The position numbers and the translations under genes are program-made. DNA of 40,543 nt from Lachnospiraceae bacterium (GTDB lineage: Bacteria; Bacillota; Clostridia; Lachnospirales; Lachnospiraceae), in contig JAAVZI010000016.1 of NCBI GenBank assembly GCA_022791575.1, positions 1 through 40,543 of the forward strand. Direction: 5' to 3'. Below are positions 22,921 through 32,609 of the stretch, in pieces (positions within the stretch are counted from its first letter, which is position 1; every line of letters starts with the position of its first letter). Under the pieces are notes generated by a model. The model worked only from the letters and a program-made list of their open reading frames with translations, was not told where the DNA came from and made no database searches.

Positions 22921-23646
22921 TTATTCAACATATTCCATCCTTTTATCAGCAATCGTATCTTCTAGGCATTGTTCTGCATGTACCCCCGCCTGTCTGGCAA
23001 GACCGGCAAGTGTATAAAACGCCTCTCCAAACTGACGTTCTCTTTCGTCCTCTGGCAATTCTCTGCCAGCCTCCAATCGGGCCATCAGCGTCTGCAGATG
23101 TTGATAATAGGTTTCGTAGGCTGCAGGATCCGGATTCTGTCTGTCTACTCTTTTCTGTATCTTCTGGGCCTTTATAAGAGCCGGCAGTTCCGGCGGAAGC
23201 TCTGCCATCTTTGCGCCGGCTCCGCTTTGTTCTGCCTTTTCTTTCTTCTTAATCTCCTCCCAGTTTTTCAGTACCTGTTGGGAATTCTCTACCTGTACCT
23301 CTCCAAACACGTGAGGGTGACGCCTGACCATCTTGCTGCTGATTCCTTGAATGACATCCTCTATGGTGAACAATCCTTCTTCCCGCGCAATCTGGCTCTG
23401 CATTACCACTTGAAGCAGAACATCTCCCAGTTCTTCCTGCAAATTGGCATAATCTCCGGTTTCTTTATAAATGCGGATAGCTGCTGTCAATTCTGCGCAT
23501 TCTTCCATAATGCAGGGACGAAGGCTCTCATGCGTCTGCTCTCTGTCCCATGAACAGCCATTCTCACTGCGAAGTCTGGCTATAATTTCCAGAAATTCTT
23601 CAAATGTATAGTTATCGTCCAAATGTTTCAAACAATCCTTCTCCAT
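22921..23646 (-). CDS. mazG: Nucleoside triphosphate pyrophosphohydrolase MazG
   Basis: Hydrolyses NTPs to NMP and PPi and lowers noncanonical or excess nucleotides. The N-terminal MazG domain has LRSENGCSWDREQTHESLRP, EECAELTAAI, EELGDVLLQVVMQ and KMVRRHPHVFGE, with the EExxE...ExxD metal-binding pattern. The second half (~150-241) is divergent, so it looks like a family member with one clear catalytic domain. It starts 9 bp after the phosphohexomutase stop with a weak ribosome site, suggesting coupling. Confidence 0.92.
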   Translation of the reverse strand: MEKDCLKHLDDNYTFEEFLEIIARLRSENGCSWDREQTHESLRPCIMEECAELTAAIRIYKETGDYANLQEELGDVLLQVVMQSQIAREEGLFTIEDVIQGISSKMVRRHPHVFGEVQVENSQQVLKNWEEIKKKEKAEQSGAGAKMAELPPELPALIKAQKIQKRVDRQNPDPAAYETYYQHLQTLMARLEAGRELPEDERERQFGEAFYTLAGLARQAGVHAEQCLEDTIADKRMEYVE

Positions 23647-23657
23647 TCTAATTCTGT

Positions 23658-25391
23658 CTACAGCATAGAATCAATCATAGCAAGTACATCCTTGCCAAGT
23701 TCCGCAGACTTACTCTCTGCATCTTCTAAAGAAGCACCTTTTACGCCAAAATAGAATTTTACCTTCGGTTCCGTACCGGAAGGTCTTACACACAGCCAAG
23801 CATCATCATTCAAATCATAATAGAGTACATTGGACTTTGGAAGCCCGGTTGGAGTCACATCGCCGGTGTTCATATCTTTAATTGTATCCAGCTTGTAATC
23901 TCTTGCAGAGAGCACCTCGTATTTGCCCACTTTGGCAGGAGGATTCTTTCTCAAAGTCTCTAAGATAGACTGAATCTTCTCCAGTCCTTCGATTCCCTTT
24001 AAGGTAATGGACTTGATATCATCCTTATAATAGCCGTATTTCTCATACATATCAATCATGGCATCCCATAAAGTCTTGCCCTGGGTTTTATAATAAGCTG
24101 CCGCTTCACAAAGCGCCATGGTCGCTACAATCGCGTCTTTATCTCTGGCATGTGTTCCAATCAGACAACCGTAGCTTTCCTCAAAACCAAACAGATAACT
24201 TCCCTTGCCGCTGTTTTCAAAACCAAGAATCTGCTGTCCGATAAATTTAAATCCTGTCAAAACCTCAATCAGCTTCACTCCATAATGTTTGGCAATGGCA
24301 TCTGCCATATTGGTGGTCACAATGGTTTTAATTAAGGCTCCATCTTCTGGAAGTCCCTTTGTTTCCTTAGTCTGTCCAATCTCATAATCGGCCAGAAGGC
24401 AGCCGGACATATTTCCTGTAAGTGTAATATATTCTCCACTCTTAGAATCTTTTACATAGACTCCCAGACGGTCTGCATCTGGATCAGTTGCCAGAATCAA
24501 ATCCGCATCAATCTCCTTAGCCAGCTTCAGACCCAGCTCAAATGCTTCGGCTGCTTCTGGATTCGGATAGCTGACAGTTGGAAATTCTCCATCGGGAAGC
24601 TCTTGTTCCTTAACTACATGAACATTTTCAAATCCCAACTCCTTTAAAACACGTCTTGCCGGGATATTTCCGGTTCCATGAAGCGGGCTGTATACAATCT
24701 TAATATCCTTCTGTGCTTCCTTAATACTGTCCCAATGAATAACCTGCTTCTTAAGCTCCTCGATATATGTATCATCAATATCCTGGCCAATGGTTACATA
24801 GAGACCTGCCTTTACAGCTTCTTCCTTATCCATGGTTTTAACTGTATTATAATCTGTTACATTTTTCACTTCTGCCATAATTCCTGTATCGTGAGGTGGT
24901 GTAATCTGAGCGCCGTCCTCCCAGTATACTTTGTAACCATTGTATTCCGGCGGATTATGGCTTGCCGTAATATTAATACCTGCGATACATCCAAGCTTGC
25001 GGACTGCATAAGATAATTCAGGCGTTGGCCTCAGGCTCTCAAAGACATATGCCTTGATTCCATTGGCATTCAGGCATAAAGCGGCTTCATCTGCAAATTC
25101 CGGAGACATTCTTCTGGAGTCATAGGCAATCGCAACCCCTTTCTCCTTGGCATTCACGCCTAAAATATAATTTGCAAGACCCTGTGTCGCTTTGCGGACT
25201 GTATAGATGTTCATACGATTAGTTCCTGCGCCAATAATTCCCCTTAAACCAGCTGTACCGAACTCCAGTTCTGTATAGAACCGTTCCTCAATCTCCTTCT
25301 CATTGTCTGCAATTCCTTTCAGCTCCTCCTTAGTGGCAGCGTCAAAATACGGATTTTCCAGCCACTCCTCATAGATTTTCCTGTACTCCAT
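23658..25391 (-). CDS. pgcA: Alpha-D-phosphohexomutase (phosphoglucomutase/phosphomannomutase)
   Basis: A 577-residue four-domain sugar phosphomutase. It shows FGTAGLRGIIGAGTNRMN, the phosphoserine loop GINITASHNPPEYNGYK, the metal site ATDPDADRLG, the sugar-binding GFEESYGCLIG and the phosphate-binding RPSGTEPKVKFYF. It matches PgcA-type enzymes of Bacillota that make glucose-1-phosphate for UDP-glucose and wall teichoic or lipid synthesis. Substrate preference (Glc versus Man) cannot be read from the sequence. AGGAGG precedes the ATG. Confidence 0.93.
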   Translation of the reverse strand: MEYRKIYEEWLENPYFDAATKEELKGIADNEKEIEERFYTELEFGTAGLRGIIGAGTNRMNIYTVRKATQGLANYILGVNAKEKGVAIAYDSRRMSPEFADEAALCLNANGIKAYVFESLRPTPELSYAVRKLGCIAGINITASHNPPEYNGYKVYWEDGAQITPPHDTGIMAEVKNVTDYNTVKTMDKEEAVKAGLYVTIGQDIDDTYIEELKKQVIHWDSIKEAQKDIKIVYSPLHGTGNIPARRVLKELGFENVHVVKEQELPDGEFPTVSYPNPEAAEAFELGLKLAKEIDADLILATDPDADRLGVYVKDSKSGEYITLTGNMSGCLLADYEIGQTKETKGLPEDGALIKTIVTTNMADAIAKHYGVKLIEVLTGFKFIGQQILGFENSGKGSYLFGFEESYGCLIGTHARDKDAIVATMALCEAAAYYKTQGKTLWDAMIDMYEKYGYYKDDIKSITLKGIEGLEKIQSILETLRKNPPAKVGKYEVLSARDYKLDTIKDMNTGDVTPTGLPKSNVLYYDLNDDAWLCVRPSGTEPKVKFYFGVKGASLEDAESKSAELGKDVLAMIDSML

Positions 25392-25431
25392 CTTTTTTAC
25401 CTCCTAAATGTTTTTTCTATCATAATACACA

Positions 25432-26817
25432 TTACCTGACATGCTGTAAGTCGGGCAGGTCAAAGGTCACATCCTTCTCCTCTGTACCGATTTCCACTGA
25501 ATAGCTCTTAGTCACATAGCCATCCTTGCTTAATGTAATGGTATGATTTCCCGAAACCTTAATAAAGTTTACTGGTGATACGCCAACAAATTCATCATCA
25601 AAATATACATTTACCCTTTCTGGGCTGTTTACTTTAATGACATATGGGCTAAGCGTTTTATTCGCATTCTGACTCGGAAGCGGTTCCGGCGTTGCCCGGT
25701 TTACTGTAGGAGAAGGAGAAGGCGTTGGCGACGGAGAAGCTGACGCCGCCGGAGCTGTCGGGTCTGCTGAAGCCTGTGTCTTCTCCAACGTAATCTTCTT
25801 GCTGACCAACGCCTTGTCCACTTTCAAATCTCCTGTATAATCCTCGTATCCATCTGCAGAAACACGTATTTTATAGTTGTCATATTCCAGCATAATCTGA
25901 CTTCCATAGTCCATTTCACGTCCTGCTATATATAAAATGGCATCTTCCGGCTCAATGGTAAATTCAACAGTACCATAACGCACAATACGGGAAGCAATCT
26001 CTGAAAAATCCACTGCAACCTCTTTATTTCTCTCAACTGTAGTGCCTATGGCTCCGCCGTAGCCATCCTTGACAACCGTCACACTCCAGTTACCCTCTGG
26101 AACAGCAATCAGCATGTCCTCACTGATGGGCTTAATTACTTTACCAATCTCCACCCAGCCTCCTACAAAATCGCTGATTCCTAATAGTTTTATATAGCCA
26201 TGTCCCTGTTCTACTGTTACGGACAAAACTTTTTTCCCACAGCCTTGTATATTCAGGATATCACTTTTATTCAAATCCATCACACTGGCTTCACTGCCTT
26301 CAGAAAGAATCACCATATCATCGGTATAATAGTATTTTTCCTTCCCAATCATCAATTCTGATTTTTCTGTATTAAATGACCAGTTCTGGCTTCCCTGAAA
26401 TTCCCAGTTTTCATTGCTGTAAATAAGTCCTGACAGCCTGCCGTTGCTGTCATCAATGTATGCTTCTACTAGATCTCCTTCTGCAACCTCTTCCATCATC
26501 TTACTGCCGCCATACTTGTCCCATACCTGAGTCTGGTTCGTATAGGTCAGAGTATATCCCAGACCTCCAGCGGTATTTTTAAGCTGAACAATACCGGCCT
26601 GTGTATCCAGTTTCATAATTACTGCTTTGATGCTTATATTATATGGCATGGTAAATTTCTTGTCACTGCTCTCAGTACTGCTTTCCACTGCCTTTTTCCC
26701 AAGCTGATTCCTGCCCCCATTGACTGAACCGGTGGTTTTCTTGCTGCCGCAGCCCGCTGTCAACAGCAATACTCCCACCAGCAGTCCTATATATCTTCTG
26801 CACATTTTTCCAGACAT
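25432..26817 (-). CDS. PEGA-domain lipoprotein
   Basis: The ATG at 26817 gives 461 residues. It begins with a lipoprotein signal (basic MSGKMCRRY, hydrophobic core, lipobox LLTAGC), so the mature protein should be lipid-anchored outside the membrane. The N-terminal half contains repeated beta segments, including one with YTLTYTNQTQVWDKYGG. Two PEGA domains follow (about residues 280-345 and 395-458), joined by a Pro/Ser/Thr/Ala-rich linker. AAAGGTG lies about 6 nt before the ATG; a longer frame to 26943 has no signal peptide. PEGA proteins are surface or carbohydrate-associated, but a specific role is not known. Confidence 0.85.
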   Translation of the reverse strand: MSGKMCRRYIGLLVGVLLLTAGCGSKKTTGSVNGGRNQLGKKAVESSTESSDKKFTMPYNISIKAVIMKLDTQAGIVQLKNTAGGLGYTLTYTNQTQVWDKYGGSKMMEEVAEGDLVEAYIDDSNGRLSGLIYSNENWEFQGSQNWSFNTEKSELMIGKEKYYYTDDMVILSEGSEASVMDLNKSDILNIQGCGKKVLSVTVEQGHGYIKLLGISDFVGGWVEIGKVIKPISEDMLIAVPEGNWSVTVVKDGYGGAIGTTVERNKEVAVDFSEIASRIVRYGTVEFTIEPEDAILYIAGREMDYGSQIMLEYDNYKIRVSADGYEDYTGDLKVDKALVSKKITLEKTQASADPTAPAASASPSPTPSPSPTVNRATPEPLPSQNANKTLSPYVIKVNSPERVNVYFDDEFVGVSPVNFIKVSGNHTITLSKDGYVTKSYSVEIGTEEKDVTFDLPDLQHVR

Positions 26818-26953
26818 ATGTTCACCTTTCCCGTCCGATGCAGCATTTTCTCCGTTCCCGATCTGCCAAAAGGAAGGAAAATATGCAGAATACGGACTGA
26901 TTTTCTTAAGGATTAGTATACATGAAAACCGTAAAAAATTCAAGCAATTCCTC

Positions 26954-27940
26954 TTATGAAACGTACTGACTGTAAAAATATTCCAAAAAGGAATTCTGAT
27001 TCTCTAACTGCTGAATCATAACATCGAGTTTTTGCTGACTTCTGTCTGGAATCCAGGTTTTCTTCGAATTGTAGTAATGATTGGCGATCTTCCAGAATTT
27101 TTCTGAAAATAGAAATTGTATATACAGAAGCTGTAATTCTTCTTGGGAAAGTTCCCGCTGTCCCATATACAGATCCATCATTTCAGAGGCAAGCTGCAGA
27201 TCCCAATTATGTTTTTCCAGCATTTTTCTCATAAAACAGTATAGATCTTCTGTTTGACTTCCTATTCTGCAATTTTCAAAATTAACGGTTACGAACTGAT
27301 GATCCTCTTTTAAAATATTATGCTGGTTATAATCGCCATGACAGACATTTCCCTTTTTCCAGATTGCATTCCGTGCGGCCCGGACTGATTCCTTACTGGC
27401 AAGTTCCAGAGCTTTGCTGCATTTTTGAAAATAGCTTTCATAATATTTCATAAAATCCATTTCAAACGCATTCTTACGTTTCTTATCCTTAATGTAGTGC
27501 ATAATTTTACGTAGTTCACGCATCCGCTTTGTAAATAGCTGCTCCAGATCTGGGCTGGTTTTAGAATCCTCTATATCAAAACCATGCAATACGGTATGAA
27601 GAGCCGCCAGATTCTTAACTGCTCCATAGATTTCCTTGGAATCCCTGAGATCTATTTCTCTGCCAGCGACCCAGCTTTTCAGCATATATCTTTTCTCATC
27701 CCTGTCACTGCTGACATAATGACCTTCCTTGTTTGCAATTGGAAGATCTGCACGCATTCCTGACTCGTTGACTGTACTGCATACGTTCTCTATCCAGACT
27801 GCCCTCTGTTCAGAGCCGTTATATTCTTTGAGAAGGACTAACCCTCTGTTGGTATCCAGAATATAACTTCCTCTTCCTTTCCGCATATTTCTAATTTCCA
27901 GCTCATATTGTTCCAAAACCTTCAGATTCTTTTCATTCAC
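26954..27940 (-). CDS. CotS-like spore coat protein, kinase fold
   Basis: A 328-residue protein with an APH/ChoK-like kinase fold as in CotS/YsxE/YutH. It keeps a catalytic loop HGDYNQHNIL (H201, D203, N208) and a YMLKSWVAGREIDL segment. The metal-binding Asp of the DFG-like motif is replaced: it reads TVNFENC (N220). Such proteins associate with the spore coat. GTG is the start, preceded by a run of six G. A possible sigma-K promoter lies upstream. Confidence 0.78.
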   Translation of the reverse strand: MNEKNLKVLEQYELEIRNMRKGRGSYILDTNRGLVLLKEYNGSEQRAVWIENVCSTVNESGMRADLPIANKEGHYVSSDRDEKRYMLKSWVAGREIDLRDSKEIYGAVKNLAALHTVLHGFDIEDSKTSPDLEQLFTKRMRELRKIMHYIKDKKRKNAFEMDFMKYYESYFQKCSKALELASKESVRAARNAIWKKGNVCHGDYNQHNILKEDHQFVTVNFENCRIGSQTEDLYCFMRKMLEKHNWDLQLASEMMDLYMGQRELSQEELQLLYIQFLFSEKFWKIANHYYNSKKTWIPDRSQQKLDVMIQQLENQNSFLEYFYSQYVS

Positions 27941-27982
27941 GACATTTCCCCCCTAAGTATTACCGAATCATAACATTCTTTC

Positions 27983-28008
27983 TAATCTATGAATGAAAAC
28001 TGAAAAGT
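27983..28008 (-). promoter_or_regulatory. Possible sigma-K promoter of the CotS-like gene
   Basis: On the minus strand AC (28008-28007), a 15-bp spacer and CATAGATTA (27991-27983), matching the sigma-K form AC-N15/17-CATAnnnTA. The motif is short, so chance matches are likely; the coat-protein context supports it. Confidence 0.35.
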
Positions 28009-28026
28009 ATGCTATCTAATAAGAAC

Positions 28027-29073
28027 TCAACTGTGTTCTTCTATCCATTGCCTGCCGATTTCCAATGTCAGCAATACCTGAAGGGGGCCTAATACAACTC
28101 CGGCCACACCATATAATACCAGCCCGATATATACTGCCGCAATAATATACACCGGCAATACTCCCAGCTTCTGTCCGATCAGCTTTGGTTCCATAAATTC
28201 TCTGACAAAACTGGTTATCAGATAGGTCGTTCCCAGTACGGCAGCCATCAGCCATTTTCCGCGCATCAGCTGAATCAGCGCCCAAGGTATCAGCACAGAT
28301 CCGGTTCCTAAGAACGGCAGGGCATCCAGCAGGCCGATCCCACTGCCTAGCAGCAAAGCATTATCGATCTTTAATAACCAGAGAGCCAGGCTGCATATAC
28401 CGGAGATTACCAGCATGATAATCAGCTGAGCCCGAAGATACACAAAGGAGGCATGAAATACTTTGCCTTTTATTTTTCTGATGTTATCATAAAAGGGATT
28501 GTTTTCGAGCTGCTTATGAAGCTTATCATAATCTTTGGCTAATAATACCGTTACGACCATAATGACTACAAGTACGCCAATGATTTTGACCAGCCCTTTG
28601 GCATAAGTATAGGAATATGCCATAATGCCTTGACTGATTTTATCTCCAATGCTTTCCAGCATAGTATAAAATTTCCCCAACAGAAATGGCTTGACATATT
28701 CTGCACGCAGCCCAAAAGATTCCTCCAGACGGCAGCAGCACTCTTGCAAGAAACTGTTGGCATATCCTTCATAAGTGTCCATATTCTGAAAAACTCCGCC
28801 AATCTGTGAAAATAATTGCCGCAGTACAAGCCAAAGCCCAATCCCAACAACTGCCAGAAAGATTACAAATAATACAAATACGCTGATACCTTTTCCAATT
28901 TTCAGCTTCTTTCTAAGCCATACAGCCGGCGGATAAAATAATTTCATCAATAAAATTGCGGCTAGAAAAGGAAACACTGCCATAAACAGGCAGCGGATCC
29001 CAATATAAATACCAATACTAATTACTGTGTATACACACAGCTTCTTCCATTTTCCATATGCTTCCTTCTGCAC
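28027..29073 (-). CDS. YtvI/AI-2E family membrane protein
   Basis: The 348-residue protein has two N-terminal helices, a third near residues 65-80, a soluble segment (~85-170), then about five helices. Family marks are LLLGSGIGLLDALPFLGTGS and GVAGVVLGPLQVLL near the end. AI-2E-family members include YtvI, a sporulation-linked membrane protein, and proposed exporters. Next to a CotS-like gene, a sporulation role is plausible but not shown. The intergenic region after it up to 29197 holds nothing recognisable. Confidence 0.83.
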   Translation of the reverse strand: MQKEAYGKWKKLCVYTVISIGIYIGIRCLFMAVFPFLAAILLMKLFYPPAVWLRKKLKIGKGISVFVLFVIFLAVVGIGLWLVLRQLFSQIGGVFQNMDTYEGYANSFLQECCCRLEESFGLRAEYVKPFLLGKFYTMLESIGDKISQGIMAYSYTYAKGLVKIIGVLVVIMVVTVLLAKDYDKLHKQLENNPFYDNIRKIKGKVFHASFVYLRAQLIIMLVISGICSLALWLLKIDNALLLGSGIGLLDALPFLGTGSVLIPWALIQLMRGKWLMAAVLGTTYLITSFVREFMEPKLIGQKLGVLPVYIIAAVYIGLVLYGVAGVVLGPLQVLLTLEIGRQWIEEHS

Positions 29074-29197
29074 TGCTGTTCCTCCGTTCCCGCACGTTCA
29101 CAACTAATGGTTATGTAGCTGACGGCGGCTTTCTGGTAAGAATAGTTTGTGCAGTTTTCTTAAATATATGTTCCGCAGACAGAAGAAAGTCAGCAGA

Positions 29198-29893
29198 TTA
29201 CAGTTTTTCCAAACATGACGAAAATTCTATAAAATGTTTTCCTACTGGTTTCTTAATAAATTGCAGCCTTTCTTTTGTAACAGGATGTTCTATCAGAAGC
29301 TTATATGCACAAAGCGCTGGCTGCATTTTATCCTTTCTATTCTGACATGTGGGATTGTAACGCACATCCTCCACAATCGGATGACCGGCATGACTCATCT
29401 GTACCCGGATCTGGTGATGCCGGCCGGTAAGCAGATGTATTTCCAGCAGCTGATGCTGACCCGAAGTTTCTAGTACCTTATATTCCAGCTGAGATAATTT
29501 TCCACCTGGTTCCCCTTTATTTACAACAAGGGAATGATTGTGCTTTCCATCTTTTTTTAGATAATCTGCCAATGTCATTTGGGGCTCTTCAAATGCACCT
29601 TCTACCACAGCAAGATAATATTTTCCTGCTGAATGATTTTTTATCTGATTGGATAAATTGGCCATACTCTCTTTTGTTTTTGCAAACAGAACCAGTCCCT
29701 CTACTGGCTGATCCAGACGGTGGACACAGGATAAAAAAGACACTTTGCTGCCAGTTCTTTTATATAGCTCTTTTCTGACCATAGTTTCCAGATCTGGCAC
29801 ACCGATCTTCTGGCTTTGAACCGGTATGCCAAATGGCTTATCACATACCAGCAGCGCTTCATCTTCAAATAATATTTTTAATTTCTGTACCAT
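29198..29893 (-). CDS. RluA-family pseudouridine synthase
   Basis: A 231-residue enzyme of the RluA/RsuA superfamily with DKPFGIPVQS, the catalytic SCVHRLDQPVEGLVLFAKT (active-site Asp in HRLD), KYYLAVVEG and LLTGRHHQIRVQMSHAG. It lacks an N-terminal S4 domain. The target (23S rRNA or tRNA uridine) cannot be told from sequence alone. GAGGGA lies 6 nt before the ATG. Confidence 0.9.
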   Translation of the reverse strand: MVQKLKILFEDEALLVCDKPFGIPVQSQKIGVPDLETMVRKELYKRTGSKVSFLSCVHRLDQPVEGLVLFAKTKESMANLSNQIKNHSAGKYYLAVVEGAFEEPQMTLADYLKKDGKHNHSLVVNKGEPGGKLSQLEYKVLETSGQHQLLEIHLLTGRHHQIRVQMSHAGHPIVEDVRYNPTCQNRKDKMQPALCAYKLLIEHPVTKERLQFIKKPVGKHFIEFSSCLEKL

Positions 29894-29923
29894 AATAATC
29901 CCTCAAACATTCTTATTATTTTA

Positions 29924-29952
29924 TTGACTTTTTCCCATTATTTTCTTATACT
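29924..29952 (+). promoter_or_regulatory. Promoter of the HD-GYP gene
   Basis: TTGACT (29924-29929), a 17-bp spacer and TATACT (29947-29952). A second -10-like TATAAT follows at 29953-29958. Confidence 0.7.
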
Positions 29953-30008
29953 TATAATATATAGTTATCGTTATCACGTCAATTACTTTCATGAAAAGAG
30001 GTTTTGTA

Positions 30009-31070
30009 ATGGGTTACGTATACACCAAGACACTGACACCTGGAATGGTTACAGCTGCCGATGTATTTAATTTTAATGACCAACTGATTATTCCAGCCCA
30101 TACAACATTGGATGACACATTAATTTCTCGTCTGGAATATTATTCCATTCAGCGTGTCAACATCATTGAAGAAACTCAACCCATACCAGAAGAGAACAGC
30201 TATTCCTCTAAAATAGTCAATAGCCCGAATTTTAAACAATTTGAAGAAAAATTCACAGAAAATTCAACGATCCTACAGCAGTCCATGCAGACAATTCTCG
30301 ATACCGAAGCACCTTTTGAAGAAGAAACACTTCTGGACAAATCGGCCTCTCTGGTGAATCCTACTGCTACCAGCATTGAAGTTTTTGACATGATTCACAA
30401 TATGCGTCAGATTGATGATTCTACCTATGCACATTGTATTAATGTTTCCCTGATTTGCCGTATTATGGCAAAATGGCTGAAATTTAGTGAGGAAGACACC
30501 AATATTTTAACCTTGGGCGGATTACTGCATGATATTGGTAAACTAAGTATTCCTGATTCTATTATTAATAAAAAAGGAAAACTGACTTCTGAAGAATTCG
30601 AAGTTATGAAACAGCACACCACCAATGGATATGAGGTACTACACAATAAAGGTCTGGACCAGCGGATTATCAACTGTGCACTTATGCATCATGAACGCTG
30701 CGATGGCAGTGGATACCCCAAGGGACTGCAGAGCAGTGAAATAGATGATTTTGCCAAAATCGTGGCCATTGCAGATGTCTATGAAGCAATGACAGCAGCA
30801 AGAGTTTACCGTGGTCCCCAATGTCCGTTTAAAGTTATTACAATATTTGAAAATGAAGGATTGCAGAAATATGATCCTCAATATATCCTGACCTTTTTAG
30901 AGCGTATTGCTTCATCTTATATGAATAATACCGTTCGGCTGTCTGATGGAAGAATTGGCGAGATTATTTTAATCAATCCTAATATTCTCTCTAAGCCGGT
31001 GGTCCGCTGTAAAGATGAATATATAGATTTATCAAAAAATCCTTCTCTTTATATTGAGGAATTGGTATAA
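30009..31070 (+). CDS. HD-GYP domain protein, likely cyclic-di-GMP phosphodiesterase
   Basis: A 353-residue cytosolic protein. The N-terminal half (~1-125) is a PilZ- or DUF-like regulatory segment rich in Glu. The HD-GYP domain (~130-300) has GLLHDIGKLSIPD, HTTNGYEVL, HHERCDGSGYPKGL and AIADVYEAMTAAR, the complete set of metal and GYP residues. It would hydrolyse c-di-GMP to pGpG or GMP. The start at ATG 30009 is preferred because AGAGG lies 7 nt upstream; an earlier ATG at 29991 has no ribosome site. It is a stand-alone plus-strand gene. Confidence 0.9.
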   Translation: MGYVYTKTLTPGMVTAADVFNFNDQLIIPAHTTLDDTLISRLEYYSIQRVNIIEETQPIPEENSYSSKIVNSPNFKQFEEKFTENSTILQQSMQTILDTEAPFEEETLLDKSASLVNPTATSIEVFDMIHNMRQIDDSTYAHCINVSLICRIMAKWLKFSEEDTNILTLGGLLHDIGKLSIPDSIINKKGKLTSEEFEVMKQHTTNGYEVLHNKGLDQRIINCALMHHERCDGSGYPKGLQSSEIDDFAKIVAIADVYEAMTAARVYRGPQCPFKVITIFENEGLQKYDPQYILTFLERIASSYMNNTVRLSDGRIGEIILINPNILSKPVVRCKDEYIDLSKNPSLYIEELV

Positions 31071-31073
31071 GAC

Positions 31074-31105
31074 AAAAATCCTGCTGTCTCTGACAGCAGG
31101 ATTTT
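31074..31105. terminator. Bidirectional terminator between HD-GYP gene and murA
   Basis: CCTGCTGTC pairs with GACAGCAGG around a 3-nt loop, flanked by AAAAAT and ATTTTATT. It lies a few bases after the HD-GYP stop and 20 bp after the murA stop on the other strand. Confidence 0.88.
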
Positions 31106-31125
31106 ATTATAGCTATATTCTTCTA

Positions 31126-32418
31126 TTATCCAACCATTAACCGAAACTTCTGCACTTCCTTTTCAGAAGAAACTCGTTCGATCTGACCGCCCAGACTGCG
31201 CAGCTTCTCATCCAGCCGCTCATATCCACGCTGAATATATACGATATCTTCTACTACTGTAATCCCTTCTGCCGCCAATCCAGCAATCACCATGGAAGCA
31301 CCTGCTCTCAGATCTAAAGCGTTGACCCTTGCACCTGTCAGCTTTTCTACACCTTCTATGATGGCAGTATTGCCTTCTACTTTTATTTTGGCTCCCATTC
31401 TGGATAATTCGTCAACATATTTGAACCGATTTTCAAAAATGCTTTCGGTTACAATGCTGGTTCCTCTGCATAATGTCAGCGTTGTTGCTATCTGTGGCTG
31501 CATATCTGTGGGAAATCCCGGATATGTCAAAGTCTTTAAATGTGTCTGGCGAAGCTGCTTGGCTGCTACAACCCGGACCGCATCGTCAAATTCTTCTACT
31601 TCACAGCCGATTTCAAGCAATTTAGCAGAAGCTGCTTCTAAATGCTTGGGGATTACACTTTTTACCATAATATCCCCTTTTGTAGCCGCTGCTGCAAACA
31701 TGAAGGTTCCTGCTTCAATTTGATCAGGAATAATTGAATATTCGGTTTTATGCAGCGAAGCAACGCCACGAATACGTATCACATCGGTTCCCGCACCTTT
31801 GATATTAGCACCCATACTGTTTAAAAAGTTGGCCACATCAACAACATGCGGCTCCTTTGCTGCATTTTCAATAATGGTTCGGCCTTCTGCCATCACAGCT
31901 GCAAGCATAATATTAATCGTCGCACCCACACTTGCCATATCCAGAAAAATATGGCTGCCGCGCAGTCTCTCAGCCTCTGCAATAATTAAACCGTACTCGA
32001 TATCCACGGTGGCTCCTAATGCTTCAAATCCTTTAATATGCTGATCAATCGGCCGGCTTCCTATATTACAGCCTCCTGGCAGCGCCACTTCTGCCTTTTT
32101 ATATTTACCAAGCAACGCTCCTAGAAGATAGTAGGAGCCTCTTATCTTTTTAATATATTCATTATCTACACACAAACTTCCGATATATCTACCATTAATT
32201 CTAACAGTATGGCTGTCCACACGGTCCACAATCGCACCGATACATTCAATGGCATTTAAAAGTACATTGATATCCCTTACATCAGGAAGATTTTCAATTG
32301 TTACTGTCTCATCTGCCATAATTGCCGCCGCTACAATACCAAGCGCAGCATTCTTGGCTCCGCCGATCTCCACTTCACCAACTAATGGATTTCCGCCTTT
32401 TATCACATATTGTTCCAT
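31126..32418 (-). CDS. murA: UDP-N-acetylglucosamine 1-carboxyvinyltransferase MurA
   Basis: Catalyses the first committed step of peptidoglycan synthesis, adding enolpyruvate to UDP-GlcNAc. The 430-residue protein has EIGGAKNAALGIVAAAI and the active-site Cys loop LPGGCNIGSRPIDQHI (the fosfomycin target). The second half carries YPGFPTDMQPQIATTLTL, ENRFKYVDEL and DLRAGASMVIAGLAAEGIT. AGAGGTG precedes the ATG. Whether this is the MurA1 or MurA2 paralogue cannot be decided here. Confidence 0.95.
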   Translation of the reverse strand: MEQYVIKGGNPLVGEVEIGGAKNAALGIVAAAIMADETVTIENLPDVRDINVLLNAIECIGAIVDRVDSHTVRINGRYIGSLCVDNEYIKKIRGSYYLLGALLGKYKKAEVALPGGCNIGSRPIDQHIKGFEALGATVDIEYGLIIAEAERLRGSHIFLDMASVGATINIMLAAVMAEGRTIIENAAKEPHVVDVANFLNSMGANIKGAGTDVIRIRGVASLHKTEYSIIPDQIEAGTFMFAAAATKGDIMVKSVIPKHLEAASAKLLEIGCEVEEFDDAVRVVAAKQLRQTHLKTLTYPGFPTDMQPQIATTLTLCRGTSIVTESIFENRFKYVDELSRMGAKIKVEGNTAIIEGVEKLTGARVNALDLRAGASMVIAGLAAEGITVVEDIVYIQRGYERLDEKLRSLGGQIERVSSEKEVQKFRLMVG

Positions 32419-32473
32419 AGCGCACCTCTATATATGAAAGAAAACTTATTTTCTAACTTGCTCATTAAATATG

Positions 32474-32501
32474 ATTATATCATATTTTGTTCAAAAGTAA
32501 A
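32474..32501 (-). promoter_or_regulatory. Promoter of murA
   Basis: On the minus strand TTTACT (32501-32496), a 16-bp spacer ending TGA, and TATAAT (32479-32474), an extended -10. Confidence 0.65.
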
Positions 32502-32553
32502 TCAAAAATTTATATTTCACTTATTTTTAGCAAAAAAACATGAAATGCTACAC

Positions 32554-32601
32554 AAAAATCCCCTTCGCTTTAGTTGAATCAACTATATTTGCGAAGGGGA
32601 T
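32554..32601 (-). terminator. Terminator of the M23 peptidase gene
   Basis: A perfect 11-bp stem ATCCCCTTCGC/GCGAAGGGGAT plus an inner AGTTGA/TCAACT stem. On the minus strand it is followed by TTTTTGTG. It lies about 9 bp after the peptidase stop. Confidence 0.9.
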
Positions 32602-32609
32602 ACTATCCA

